This document shows, in pieces, positions 20,289 to 30,642 of a stretch of 64,000 bases of DNA. The translations under genes were made by a program, and so were the position numbers. The stretch is taken from contig CM041465.1 of NCBI GenBank assembly GCA_023213395.1, positions 96,541,741 through 96,605,740 of the forward strand, written 5' to 3'. Position 1 is the first letter of the stretch, and each line of letters opens with the position of its first letter. This DNA is from Cycas panzhihuaensis. Its lineage: Eukaryota > Cycadophyta. Under the pieces are notes generated by a model. The model did no database searches and was not told the origin of the DNA. It was given only the letters and a program-made list of their open reading frames with translations.

Positions 20289-20572
20289 ATAGGTAGTTTG
20301 TTGGTAACTGTTTTTGTAGTTACTTGTTGAGTTGAGGAGCTAGCTTGAGAAGAAGAGTCTATTTCAGTAGATTCAGATAGAGTCCAATTATGGACTTGAG
20401 CAGATAAAGATTCTATAATTTTAGAATTATATAGGCAGTTTGTTGGTAACTGTTTTTGTAGTTACATGTTGAGTTGAGGAGCTAGCTTGAGAAGAAGAGT
20501 CTATTTCAGTAGATTCAGATAGAGTCCAATTCTGGACTTGAGTAGATAAAGATTCTATAATTTCAAGATCAA
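20289..20572 (-). repeat. 142-bp tandem duplication in the C3 integrase/RT linker
   Basis: 20289-20430 and 20431-20572 are direct copies with few differences. Both contain the plus-strand string GGAGCTAGCTTGAGAAGAAG. They lie in the low-complexity linker between integrase and RT, where length change is tolerated. Confidence 0.9.
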
Positions 20573-20642
20573 CTTGTTTATCGGAGGGGTCAATTAGATA
20601 GATGTTGGTTAACAGATTTGCAACCAGTAGTTCTATATAAGT

Positions 20643-21540
20643 AGAGGTTGTAGAAGATCATTCTTCATCAAATATTACGTCACGCAAAATTGAAATTTGA
20701 TGCGTGACTTGATCTAAAAGTCTATAGGCTTTACTTTCTTTGCTATATCCAACGAAGATGTATTTTTGACTCTTAAGATCTAGTTTCTTATGTTTTTCTT
20801 TAGGAACGTGTCCCCACGCAATACTTCCAAAGATTAAAAAATGATTAATTGAGAGTTTTCTTCCAGACCACTTTTGTTTTGGAGTAACGTTTTGTAAGCA
20901 TTTACTAGGTAAGCGGTTTAGAAGATAGTTGGAGTAGTTAATTGCTTCAGCCCACAACTTTAATTCAAGATTCTTTGCATGTAACATATAACAACTCATC
21001 TCAACAAGAGTGCGGTTTTTGCATTCAACAACACCATTTTGCTGAGGAGTGTATACAGTAGAATGCTGAAATTGAATTTCGTGCTTCTTATAAAAGGAAG
21101 TGAATTTGCCGCTTAAGTATTCCTTGGCATTATTAGATTTAAAAATTTTAATTTTTAAGTTTGATTGGTTTTCAACAAGTGTTTTGAATTCTGTGAAGAT
21201 ATCAAATACTTGACTATGTATTTTGAGTGTGTATACCCAACATTTTCTAGAAAAATCATCAATAAATGTAACAAAATAACGAGAGTTAGAGTATGATGTT
21301 ACATGAAACAATCCACATATGTCAGAGTGAACAAGTTCAAGTAGAACTTTTGCTCTGAATTGAGTTTTATGTGGAAAAGGGTCTATGTGTTGCTTACTTG
21401 TTACACAGGCTTCGCAGACACCATAAACAGTATTTAAATGTGGAAGATCATGAACCATGTCATGTCTTTTCAGGTATTGAAGTTTGCCATAACTAGTATG
21501 GCCAAATCGTGCATGCCATAGTTCTTGTTGAGTCGGTTGG
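20643..21540 (-). pseudogene. C3 Copia integrase, 266-codon open stretch
   Basis: The minus strand reads ELWHARFGHTSYGKLQYLKR (with a stop nearby), then an open frame from 21458: MVHDLPHLNTVYGVCEACVT, HSDICGLFHVTSYSNSRYFV (first Asp), FVTFIDDFSRKCWVYTLKIH, a SNNAKEYLS segment where the second catalytic Asp (usually SDNGGE) is Asn, TPQQNGVVECKNRTLVEMSC (Glu helix) and INHFLIFGSIAWGHVPKEKH. It ends at ILRDVIFDEE. It is close to full length, but the SDN-to-SNN change probably abolishes catalysis. Confidence 0.92.
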
Positions 21541-21960
21541 CTATAAAACCTTGAAGGGTTTTGTTTTGTTGTTTTGTAAACTTGTTAAACTATAGAGATT
21601 TGTACTATGATTAACAGGTCTAGAGACAATACATTTAAATTTGTTTAATAGTTCTTTAATAATAAATTTATCTTTCCAGAATTCGACGACAAAGTCTTTT
21701 TGGCAGATTTGGTAAATAGAGAGTAGGTTTGGTAACAAACCAGGTACGTAGAAGACGTCCTTTATTGAACCGTCTTTTAAGGTAACATCACCTGATCCTT
21801 TTACTTTAAGTTGGGTTCCACTTCCAAAAGAAATTTCTTCTTCAGAGTTAGTTTCAAATTGATAAATTGATAAGTTTTTCTGGTGTCCTGTCATGTGATG
21901 GGACGCACTAGAGTCAAGGATCCATTGTGGTGGTTGATTAGTTGGGGCAACAAATGTAGA
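21541..21960 (-). pseudogene. C3 Copia protease
   Basis: The minus strand reads WILDSSASHHMTGHQKNLSI; the catalytic Asp is present with DSS instead of DSG. GSGTQLKVKGSGDVTLKDGS and VFYVPGLLPNLLSIYQICQK follow, the usual protease to GAG-pre-integrase order. A change of frame occurs near 21545. Confidence 0.88.
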
Positions 21961-22020
21961 AGTTGTTGCTGTTAGAGAACGATTATGAGTTTGTTGTCGG
22001 TTTTGTGGTCGAGATTGAGG

Positions 22021-22973
22021 TCAGTTTTGCAATCCCTTGGAAGCTTTCCATGCTTCTGAAGCTATTATACTTCTACAGGCATCAATAGTGTGACATCTTT
22101 TATGACAATAGGAACAATTAGTGTTCTGAGAAGGATTTACATTGTTCTGATTAGGAAATGACTGATTCGAAGTGTTCTGACATTTAGAAGGACCTGAATA
22201 CTTAATATTGTTTTGGGAGTTAGGTGGTGAACCTCTACGAGGTTTCTGAAATTTTTGATTACTATTTAAGTTGTTCTGATGTTTGTTTTTATTTTGTGGC
22301 TTAGTTTTGAAAAACAAAGCTTGGGAAAGATCTTTTAATATGCTTGTCTGAATTAATATCGTTTGATATTCTATCAGTTGGTTTGTCAACTGATTAAATG
22401 TTATAGGAGGATTGTCAGCTTATTGTCTGGTGGTTTAAAAAAAATTAAAATGTTTTGGTAATTTGTTTATTGCAAGATGAACGAGTATATCGTCGTCTTT
22501 AGCATGATTGATTATTTGTTCAATATCGCCTACTTTAGTTTTAGATTTAATACAATTACCTAAGTCTTTATTAATTAGTTGAATTTTGCATAAAAAATCA
22601 TCAACTTTGAAATATTATCATAATTAAGGTCATATAAATACTGTTATAAGACAACCAGTTGATGTGTATTGACTTTATCATATTTTTCTTTCAGAGTGTT
22701 TCAGACAGTGGCTAGATCGTCTGTTTCAGAAAACTGCCAACTGATTTCTGGTGAAAGTGAGTTCAAGATGGTGCCTAGGGCTGAATCTGAGTTCAACAGA
22801 TATACCATAACTTTCTGAAGTTGCATCAGTTGGTTTTTAAATTCACCTGTTACATATCGCCATATCTTTTGTTGTTTAAGCTGATAGTATATGCGATTCC
22901 TGCAGTCGGCATAGTTTGAGCCAGTTAAAACTTGAATTGGAACGTACGTGGTTGTCCCTGGCATTAGAGCCAT
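22021..22973 (-). pseudogene. C3 Copia gag
   Basis: The ATG at 22973 begins MALMPGTTTYVPIQVLTGSN and continues IYYQLKQQKIWRYVTGEFKN. The central part (22400-22700) is broken by stops. The C-terminal part has a QNKNKHQNNLNSNQKFQKPR stretch, rich in Asn/Gln/Lys, and one zinc knuckle, CSYCHKRCHTIDAC (C-x2-C-x4-H-x4-C). It has one knuckle only, unlike the double knuckle of the other Copia gags here. Confidence 0.85.
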
Positions 22974-23952
22974 ATTGGGAATTGTAAGGTTGATTAGAGA
23001 TTGGAGAATATAAGTGTAGGTGAAAAAAAATCACATAAAAAATTTACCAAACATCAGAGTAATCCTATTAACATTTCACAAACATGTATAAGTGAATGAA
23101 AGTCACGTTATTAAGTTTGTTTAGATACCCTTGCCCTAGAAAATTAAATATTCCCCTTCTTGTTAATACAGATAAAAATTTTAATTTGTAACAAATGACA
23201 GATTATTAACTAAATGCTAGAAAACCACTTTATTATATGGCTAATGATTTTATTTTAAACAATGGTGAGGGGGTGGGTTATTTAGCCCAATTTATGTATG
23301 ATTATTATATTTAAAAAAAATTTAAATTATATTGCAATAAGGAGAGGGAAGAGTAATTAACAAATGTCTTTGTCAGGCATGGTTATTATAAATAAATCGA
23401 GACAATCATGATGTAACAATTAATCTGAATCCATTATAGTCTTTTAATCAATCTTACAATAATATATCATTAACATTTAGTAGCATTAAAGTTTTAAAAT
23501 TAAATGATTAAGAGAAAGATAGATTAAATATTATTAATTAAAATGTAAGGGACTAATGTTAACATTAAAATAATAAAAGGGAGGTTTAATGTTGGTATTA
23601 AAAATGTAGTAAAAAGGGGAGTTAATGTAATAATAAAAGTAATAAAGGGGATAATATTGATTTATAAATCAAATGCAATAAAGGAAAGGTTAATTTTAAT
23701 TAGCTTAAGATTAACTATGTTTAGTTTAAGTATCCTTAAGTCTAATTAAAAATAGGAGAGGGAAAAAAAAATGTTTTAATTAGATTTATAATTAACTTAA
23801 GATTGATTAGATTTTATTTGGAAATATATATATTTATATATATAATATTGAGAGAGTGTTTATTTTATTTTATAAAACAAATGTTATAGGGGGGAATTAA
23901 TAAAATGTGGAGGAGGGGGGCTAAGTTAAATTTAGCCTAAAGTTAATTATCT

Positions 23953-24018
<66 letters not shown>

Positions 24019-24439
24019 AAAATAAAAAAAGGAACAATGCGGATCCAACGGGTTTATACGATTGTTAAAAGAAAATTAGTTTTAATATATGATTGGGGTC
24101 TTGGGGGGGGGGGTGTAAGGAGGAAACCTACCTGTGGTGGCGCTCCGTTGTTGCAGATTGCTCGAGGAGGAGGTGACGACGAGGGTTCTTCGGCTGAGAA
24201 ATCGATGGCATCTCACATGGATTCATGTTAGGCGTTCTTGCTTACTCTCAACAGCTTCTCCGGGTTGTCTCAGGGTGTAGTCTGGATTCTTGAGCATTTA
24301 GGGTTCTTGCTGGTGGCATACCACAGATCTTCCACTGCAGCGTAGGTAGGTACACGGTACGAATCCCAGAAGGGCCTTTAGCCTGAGAAAGGTTTTTGCC
24401 TTCCTGTTTGGCTGATGTATTAGCTCTGGCAATTTTGCG
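22974..24439 (-). other. C3 leader, AT-rich spacer
   Basis: Between gag and the captured fragments lies 1.5 kb of very AT-rich DNA, with G runs (GGGGAGGTTT-type, and ten G at about 24107-24116). No coding similarity is recognised. The part 24120-24439 is less AT-rich and may be more captured DNA, but I cannot identify it. Confidence 0.6.
23959..24015. repeat. (AT)n microsatellite
   Basis: About 28 uninterrupted AT units inside the C3 leader. Confidence 0.95.
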
Positions 24440-25106
24440 ATGGGCTCCCAATTTGGGGTTGTTAGCAATGATGATTCAAATGAAGAGGAGAATGGCGTCG
24501 AAGGTGTTAGCAGCCTTCTGGAAAGCGATACTGCTCCAAGTAGCGTACTATAGGGTCTTCTCAGGAAACTAGGAGCTGGGTTGGATGATCTCTTGTCTCC
24601 ATCCCTGCCTTTCAACTATGTGAAAAGGGACGTGGTCAGAAACGGAATCAAGCACGACGTGATAGCCCCAGTTTCCTTGGCTAATTCTTCCACTATTTTT
24701 TTGATAAGAGGCAATGTCTATCCAGATGGACTTTACTTTGAGTCTATGCTTGTTGGGAACCCACCAAAGCCCTATCACCTTGACGTGGATACTGGGAGTG
24801 ATTTAACATAGCTTCAGTGTGATGCTCCATACACTAACTGTGCCAAGGTAGATCCTTCAGCCTAGGGTTTGAAGCTCTACTCCAGATGTTTGTTAATTCA
24901 AATGCTTTATTGGCTTGTCTTGGGCTCAGAGAAATTTGGCATGTAGAGATATGCAGAGGGCCACACCTTTTGTACAAGCCCAAGCGAGGACGACTTGTAT
25001 CATGCAGGGACCCGCTGTGTGTGGATGTGCAAGCAGGGCACAATTATGAATGCACGTGTCTCTCACCGGTGTGATTACGAGATACAATATGCTGATCACG
25101 ACTCTT
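24440..25106 (+). pseudogene. Captured aspartyl protease fragment (nucellin/APCB1-like)
   Basis: The plus strand, antisense to C3, encodes the N-terminal part of a plant A1-family aspartyl protease. From ATG 24440 it reads MGSQFGVVSNDD..., a stop at about 24548, then GNVYPDGLYFESMLVGNPPK and PYHLDVDTGSDLT, with the catalytic DTGS at 24788-24799, a TAG where Trp is expected, and LQCDAPYTNCAK. A 109-bp segment 24848-24956 with GT...AG ends follows and looks like a retained intron. Then come GPHLLYKPKRGRLVSCRDPL, CVDVQAGHNYEC and RCDYEIQYADH. Family assignment is from motif order; the exact member is inference. It is not functional. Confidence 0.8.
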
Positions 25107-25264
25107 GCAAGAGATGTTGTGTCATGGATTGATGTGATTTCAGCTTATGTCATGCACGGTCATGCTTAAGAGGCTTTGGCATTTTTTTTCAAATGCAACG
25201 AATAGGTATCCAGCCGAATGAGTTTGCCCTTGCAAGCGTTCTCCTGCTATGTGCAACCTTGGAA
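25107..25264 (+). pseudogene. Captured pentatricopeptide repeat (PPR) fragment
   Basis: It abuts the aspartyl protease fragment in the same strand. The reading ARDVVSWIDVISAYVMHGHA, a stop, EALAFF, a one-base shift, then QMQRIGIQPNEFALASVLLL and CATLE follows the plant PLS-type PPR pattern (DVVSWN-MI-GYAMHGHGKEAL, then NEFT-ASVL-AC). It ends at the C3 primer binding site. About 50 residues cover one and a half repeats. Intact PPR proteins act in organelle RNA processing; this piece is a fossil. Confidence 0.78.
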
Positions 25265-25276
25265 GCTCTGATACCA
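25265..25276 (-). promoter_or_regulatory. C3 primer binding site
   Basis: On the minus strand TGGTATCAGAGC directly follows the LTR end. It is an exact initiator tRNA-Met complement. Confidence 0.93.
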
Positions 25277-25654
25277 TGTAAGAATAGGTATCATGCACAA
25301 TGTCACAAGATCAAGAAGACAGAAAATCATAGGTAAACAAATATTGCACACGTATACAGGTTTTGCCAGGTGGAAAACCCCTCTGGGGAAGAAAAACCAC
25401 CTCCTAAGCTATGATTTTATTTATATCAGAAACTCTACAAAGACCTTAATAAAAATACCCTCTAAATACAACAAACCAGCGTTTGAAAGGTTCGTTGTAA
25501 TGAGCAGTTGCGCATTTCAACGACCTTCACATAATAATTAAATAGTAACATAAACTTTTAACTTTAAAACTTTAAATCACTTAGATGTTTATTTACAGAT
25601 GTGACATAAATATAACATAACAATTAGATAAAACTAACATTAATAATCCTGACA
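25277..25654 (-). repeat. C3 5' LTR
   Basis: 378 bp. In minus orientation it starts TGTCAGGATTATTAATGTTA and ends CTATTCTTACA. It lacks about 75 bp present in the 3' copy (within about 8105-8190). TATAT at 25655-25659 is the target duplication. Confidence 0.93.
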
Positions 25655-25659
25655 TATAT

Positions 25660-25718
25660 ACTTGTTGTATCTAATACAATTCATCTCTTGAGGAGATTTG
25701 TTTTATGTTTGCTCAACA
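25660..25718 (+). repeat. F3 5' LTR, right fragment
   Basis: It continues 7894 after the C3 insertion: ACTTGTTGTATCTAATACAA ... TTTGCTCAACA, matching 35829-35887 of the 3' LTR. Confidence 0.92.
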
Positions 25719-25730
25719 TGGTATTAGAGT
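25719..25730 (+). promoter_or_regulatory. F3 primer binding site
   Basis: TGGTATTAGAGT, one or two changes from the initiator tRNA-Met complement, directly after the LTR. Confidence 0.85.
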
Positions 25731-26408
25731 AGGGTCACTTTGCCTGATTGAAGAATTTTCTTGGTCTGCGAGAGAGAAATCAGCACTGCATCTAGTGTCC
25801 AGTGGAAATCAATGCCAAAAAGCAAAATCAAGTCTTCTAATCTTAAAGATATCCTTAGTGACCTCTGTGTACAGATCCGTATGGTTGTACAGACCTCTAA
25901 ATACAAAGTTGTCAGATTCTTTTTAAATTTTCCCAGTTTGTAGATCTTGGTCTCCTCATCAATCTTTGCTTCTGCACTATGTCGATCTGAGCTCATCTCA
26001 AGGGACTTTCGACTTCCTCTTGAGGCACGTGGATTTGAGGTTAATATCTCATTTTTTTTGAGAAATTCATTCATAAATTTGGTGTTTATCTCATCAAATC
26101 CCTTTCTTAGTTAATTTCGAAGGATTTGAGACTAGTCTTGCTAGTTTTTTCTCCATTTTCTGTGGATTTTTTCTCTCAAAACCTCAAACCCTACCAGTGC
26201 AGGTTTTTTGCTTTCCTTTGGTATTTCTCTCAAACCAAAGTTGATCTCAGGGAAATATCTATATTTTTAGATACCCATTTTCGTGCTCTTGAAGTTGGGA
26301 CCACTTTCTTTCTCTTATGTACGACTTTGATATCGTACGAAAATTCATACAACCGTACAGATAGGTCTGCTTACAATCTTCAGAACTTCAATTTTTATTA
26401 ATCAAGAA
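25731..26408 (+). other. F3 5' leader
   Basis: ATCCGTATGGTTGT (25875-25888) and ACAACCGTACAGAT (26349-26362) can pair over 14 nt with one G-U and one mismatch. The first is about 145 nt after the PBS, the second about 50 nt before gag. ATCGTACGAAAATTC lies next to the second. Confidence 0.6.
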
Positions 26409-27270
26409 ATGGCCTCCTTTGTTTTAGCCCTGTCAAATCAAGATAAACTGACTTTCAACAATTATCATGTTTGAAGATAAACATAGAGACTCTTTTGAGA
26501 GCAAAAAGTGCCTGAAAAAGTTTTACAGGCAAGGAACAAAAACCAGATGAAGATGACTTGGATTATCCTAGTTGGTAGGAAAGAGATAATGTCGGTCTAA
26601 TCACTATGAAGCTCTCCATTCTTCCTCAGAAGTGTGGCAATTGTTTGAAAATTTATATGGTAAAAGAAACAAGGCTCACATCATAGCTCTCAAAGAAGAT
26701 CTATTCAAGTTGCACATGGGAGAATCTGAAATAGTTTTTGAATTCCTTCATAAAGTTGCTTCCATTAGAAATAATCTATTAAGTGCAAGCGCCAAAATAG
26801 AGGAACAAGAGTTGGTTGAGATGGTCATAAGCAAACTGCTAAGGTCCTTTGATGTCACAATTAATATAATCACTAATAATGATCAAATCAATGGCATGAC
26901 TCTTGATACATTGACATGTCTTCTTCTTAGACAAGAGCAGTGAGACAAGCGATATGTGGACATAATAGAAATTGAAGATACTTTTATTTTCAAACTCCAT
27001 TTGGGACCCAAAAGTAGGGGCCAATCACAAGGATGTAGCAGAACATCCGACCCAAGGAGCATGACCCAAGGAAGAAGTCAGGATAATCGTGGGAGAGGTC
27101 ATAGTATACCTCCTAGAGAGGCCATAGTTTGCTTTAACTGTGGTAAACCTGGGCACTGCTCCAGTAATTGCAAGGTCTTCGATGTATGTTATCACTGTGG
27201 CAGATTAGGGCATTATCCTTATCAATGTCCTCAAAGGAGAGTTGAAATTTATAAAGGCAAGCAACCTATT
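26409..27270 (+). pseudogene. F3 Copia gag
   Basis: The ATG at 26409 begins MASFVLALSNQDKLTFNNYH. A damaged part (26470-26630) includes a deletion; then the frame is open: LFENLYGKRNKAHIIALKED, LHKVASIRNNLLSASAK and LVEMVISKLLRSFDVTINI. A TGA at about 26941 precedes DKRYVDIIEIEDTFIF. Two intact zinc knuckles follow: CFNCGKPGHCSSNC and CYHCGRLGHYPYQC (27130-27225). Confidence 0.9.
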
Positions 27271-27760
27271 GGAAACTTCAGTAAAGAGCAAGACGATGAT
27301 GATGAGGAAGAAACAACATTCCTAGCAGCACTCACCGTTCGTCTCAGAGATGAAGAAATTTGGTACATTGACTCAAGAGCGTCCAGACATATGACCGAAA
27401 GAAAAGACTGGTTTGAATCATTAAAACCTTTTGCTTCTCATAAATTAGTTGAACTTGGAGATAGACATCCCTTGCATATTGAAGTAACTGGTACCATTGC
27501 CATCAAAATAAAAGAGGGGATTAAAAATATTGGCGATGTTCTATTTGATCCAGGACTGAAAAAGAATCTTCTTTTTGTTTCTCAACTAAGAAAAAAGAAG
27601 TTGAGAACCGTGTTTGATGAAAATGGTTTCTGTTACATTTTAGATATAAAAAATGGAGGTACATTGGTTGCTAAAGGTATTGAAAGTAACGATCTCTATA
27701 AGTTACTTTCAAAACCAGTCTACATCAATAAAAAAACATGTACTATTAACAATGATGATA
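27271..27760 (+). pseudogene. F3 Copia protease
   Basis: The reading is open, in frame with gag and integrase: WYIDSRASRHMTERKDWF, VELGDRHPLHIEVTGTIAIK, VLFDPGLKKNLLFVSQLRKK. The catalytic Asp-Ser-Gly is Asp-Ser-Arg (AGA for GGA at about 27377), which should inactivate the protease. Confidence 0.9.
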
Positions 27761-28859
27761 ATAAATTGTGGCATTTGAAGTACGAGCATATCTCCTCTGA
27801 TAGGTTGTTGCAGTTGAAAAAGTTTAAAATGGTTAATGGTCTTATAAACATCTCCTTTCAACATCTTATGTGCAAGAGTTGCATGTTAGGAAAACAACAT
27901 CACCTTCCTTTCAAAGCCAGTGAATGGAAAGCTCAAAATAAGCTAGAATTGGTTCACACTAATCTTTGTGGTCCTCTCACACTCTGCTCTGTCAATGGTG
28001 CAAGATATTTTTTGTTCTTTATTGATGATTTCTCTAGGAGAAATTGGATATATTTTTTGTATTGCAAATTTGATGTGTTTGAAAAATTCAAAGAATTTAA
28101 CGCAGAAGTCAAATAAGAATCTAGAACAAAAATTAAATGTATAAGGTCTGATGGTGATGGCGAATACATATCAAATAACTTTCAGCACTTTTGCGGGACC
28201 CACTGGATCAAGAGACAAATAACTACTCCTTACACTCCTTAATCAAATGGAGTCGTTGAACGAATGAACAGGACAATCATGGAGATGGCCAGATGCATGA
28301 TTGAACAAAGTCAGGTTTAAAAAATCTACTATGCGGAAGCTGTCATCACAACTGTATATCTAATAAACAGAAGTTGTACAAGAATACTGGATCACATCAC
28401 TCTATGAGAAGTTTGGACAAACATCAAACCATATGTAAGTAACCTGAGAAATTTTGGATGTAAAGCCTTTGTTCATATCCCATATAGAAAGAGGTCTAAA
28501 TTGGATTCCAAAAGTATAGGATGTATTACAATAGCCTATAGCAAAAATTTTAAGGCTTACAAATGTGTAGACCTTAAAACAAATAAGGTCTATATTAGTA
28601 GAGATGACATTTTTGATGAGGACGAATACCTTAAAAGTACAGAAGTACAACAATTGATAGAAGAAACTTCAAAAAAGTCAGTTCAACCTCAGCTCTTAGT
28701 TGAAGAAACTTTTGAAATCACCTCAGAGAATATAGAGACAAATGATGCAAAGAGGGAATCTCAAGACTCTTCTATTAATAGAGAAGGAGAAACATCATCA
28801 GACGAGGTTGAAAGTAGAAATGATTATGAAGAAAGCAGAGAAGGGAAAGGGATACCCAA
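27761..28859 (+). pseudogene. F3 Copia integrase
   Basis: WHLKYEHISSDRLLQLKKFK, CKSCMLGKQHHLPF (zinc part), HTNLCGPLTLCSVNGARYF with Asn at the first catalytic Asp position, FFIDDFSRRNWIYFLYCKFD, CIRSDGDGEYISNNF (second Asp kept), SNGVVERMNRTIMEMARCM (Glu helix), FGCKAFVHIPYRKRSKLDSK and NKVYISRDDIFDEDEYLKST. There are four in-frame stops. M2 is inserted in the following linker at 28864. Confidence 0.92.
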
Positions 28860-28864
28860 GTGTT

Positions 28865-29070
28865 TGTAACAAAACCTTAGTGAGGAATAAATTCACTCTC
28901 ACACGATGATTTCTTTATTGATGATTCGTGTATATATACAAGTACAAGGTGGATACAAATAATAACCGCTCAACCAGGTAATGCCACTTGTCAACTTAAG
29001 AGAGGAGAAGAAAGTGGTACATGACCCTTACATCAAACATTATAACTTAAAGTAAAACATTACCTTTTAC
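28865..29070 (-). repeat. M2 3' LTR
   Basis: In minus orientation it starts GTAAAAGGTAATGTTTTAC (the leading T of TG is not visible next to the PPT; the 5' copy has TGTAAAAGG) and ends GTTTTGTTACA. Confidence 0.92.
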
Positions 29071-29090
29071 CCCCCGTCTTAATGTTTTAC
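29052..29090 (-). promoter_or_regulatory. M2 polypurine tract in an 11-bp stem
   Basis: GTAAAACATTA (29052-29062, plus strand) is the exact reverse complement of TAATGTTTTAC (29080-29090). The 17-nt loop holds the PPT (AGACGGGGG on the minus strand) and the LTR end. Compared with P1/P2, both arms lack the same A-T pair, so pairing is kept. Confidence 0.82.
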
Positions 29091-29821
29091 CTATCTTAAC
29101 CCTAGTAGATTTCTGAAGAAACTGAATTTCTCTTTTCCAAGAGGTTTGGTGAGCATATCTGCAATCTAATCTTCTGACGGACAATGCTGAAGTTCAATTT
29201 CTTTATTCTGTACCTTTTCTCTGATAAAATGATGATGTACCTCGATATGCTTTGTTCTGGCATGTAAAACAGGATTCTTCATCATTTTTATGGTACTTTG
29301 ATTATCACAAAATATTCGAGTAGACATTATTTGTTCTTCTCCTAGTTCTTTCAGCAATTGTCTAATCCATATTCTTCCATAAGCGACATTGATTGCTGAC
29401 TTGTATTCAGCTTTTGTTGAGGATAATGCAACCGTTGACTGTTTTTTTACTGCTCCAGGAGATCAAAGAATTTTCAAGGAAGAAGCAATATCTTGATGTT
29501 GACTTTTTATCTGTTTTGTCTCCAGCCCAGTCTGAATTGCAGAAACCTGTTAAATTTGTATTGTTTTCTTTATTATATCTCAGGCCAAGGTCCATGGTTC
29601 CTTTTAAGTAGCACAAGATTCTCTTTGCAGCATTCCAATGTGGAATTTTAGGGTTTTCCATGAATTTAGAAATCAACCCTACAGCATATGATATATCTGG
29701 TCGTGTGGCTGTGAGATAGATTAAGCTTCCAACCAGTTGTCTTTATTGGGTGGCATCAACTGAAGATGCATCCTGTTCTGTATTTAACACAACTTCTATT
29801 TCCATTGGTGTGCTGACATTA
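29091..29821 (-). pseudogene. M2 Copia RNase H
   Basis: The minus strand reads QLVGSLIYLTATRPDISYAV, GLISKFMENPKIPHWNAAKR, ILCYLKGTMDLGLRYNKENN, FCNSDWAGDKTDKKSTSRYC, LKELGEEQIMSTRIFCDNQS, VLHARTKHIEVHHHFIREKV and LQHCPSED, then a stop followed by QIADMLTKPLGKEKFSFFRN. One frameshift near 29430 and one TAG are visible. Confidence 0.92.
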
Positions 29822-30642
29822 TTACAAATTTTCCATTTCAAACTTGGTCAATAAGTTCTTTACATACTTTGTTTGTGATAGAGTAATGGAAGAATTATTT
29901 TGTTTAATTTCTATTCCAAGATAATAATGCAGCATTCCTAAATCTGTCATTTCAAATACTTTTTCAAACTTATCTTTGATGAATGCTATTGAATTTTTGT
30001 CATCTCCAGTGATCAGCATGTCGTCCACATATACTACAACAATGGAAATTGATCCTGAATTACCTTTTACGTACAGACTATGATCAGATTCACATCGATG
30101 AAAGCCATTCTCTGTTAAGTATGAATCTAATTTAGCATACCAAGCTCTTGGAGCTTGTTTAAGCCCATACAGTGCCTTTTTCAATTTGCAGACCATATTT
30201 TCTTGGCCTGGTTTTATGTATCCTTCCGGTTGATACATATATACCTCTTCCTGTAGGTCTCCATTCAAGAATGCACTTTTGACATCCATTTGATAAATTT
30301 CCCAACCCTTTTGAGCAGCAAGAGCAATCAACGTTTCACCGTGTTTAATTTTGCAACCTGGTGAAAATGTTTCTTCATAATCGATTCCTTTGTTTGAGTA
30401 TAGCCTTTAGCTACCACCGCCTTGTATTTTTTTACTTCTCCATTTGGCTTCTCTTTTATCTTGTATACCCATTTGCAGTTTACAATGAGTTTATCTACTG
30501 GAATTGGGACGAGGTCCCATATCTTATTCCTTTGTATGGCTTCCATCTCAACATCCATCGCAATTCTCCAATTTTGGAAGCTATTGGCTTCTTTATAAGA
30601 GTTTGGTTCAATGGAACAAAGCAATCCCTGAGGTTTCTGTGA
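29822..30642 (-). pseudogene. M2 Copia reverse transcriptase
   Basis: [57 protein letters not shown], then after a frameshift at about 30330 an open 169-codon stretch: [40 protein letters not shown], the intact YVDDM box (complement at 30020-30031) and FEMTDLGMLHYYLGIEIKQN. It is almost intact. Confidence 0.93.

Larger units (their letters stand above)
7895..25654 (-). mobile_element. C3: Ty1/copia element with captured gene fragments
   Basis: A 17.8-kb interval on the minus strand bounded by related LTRs (25277-25654 is the 5' LTR, 7895-8346 the 3' LTR) and flanked by TATAT on both sides (7890-7894 and 25655-25659). A perfect PBS follows the 5' LTR. Its own sequence is about 7.5 kb; the rest is the P1/P2 insertion in RNase H (8665-18950). 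An unusually long 2.3-kb leader carries host-gene fragments. Its coding type differs from the other Copia elements here. Confidence 0.92.

Noticed and set aside
23959-24015. The AT run as a replication origin or promoter
   Set aside because: A plain dinucleotide microsatellite inside a transposon leader; no supporting signals.
24248-24778. Minus-strand open frames upstream of C3 gag as an extra C3 gene
   Set aside because: They are the reverse strand of the captured aspartyl protease fragment and neighbouring DNA, with no motif of their own.
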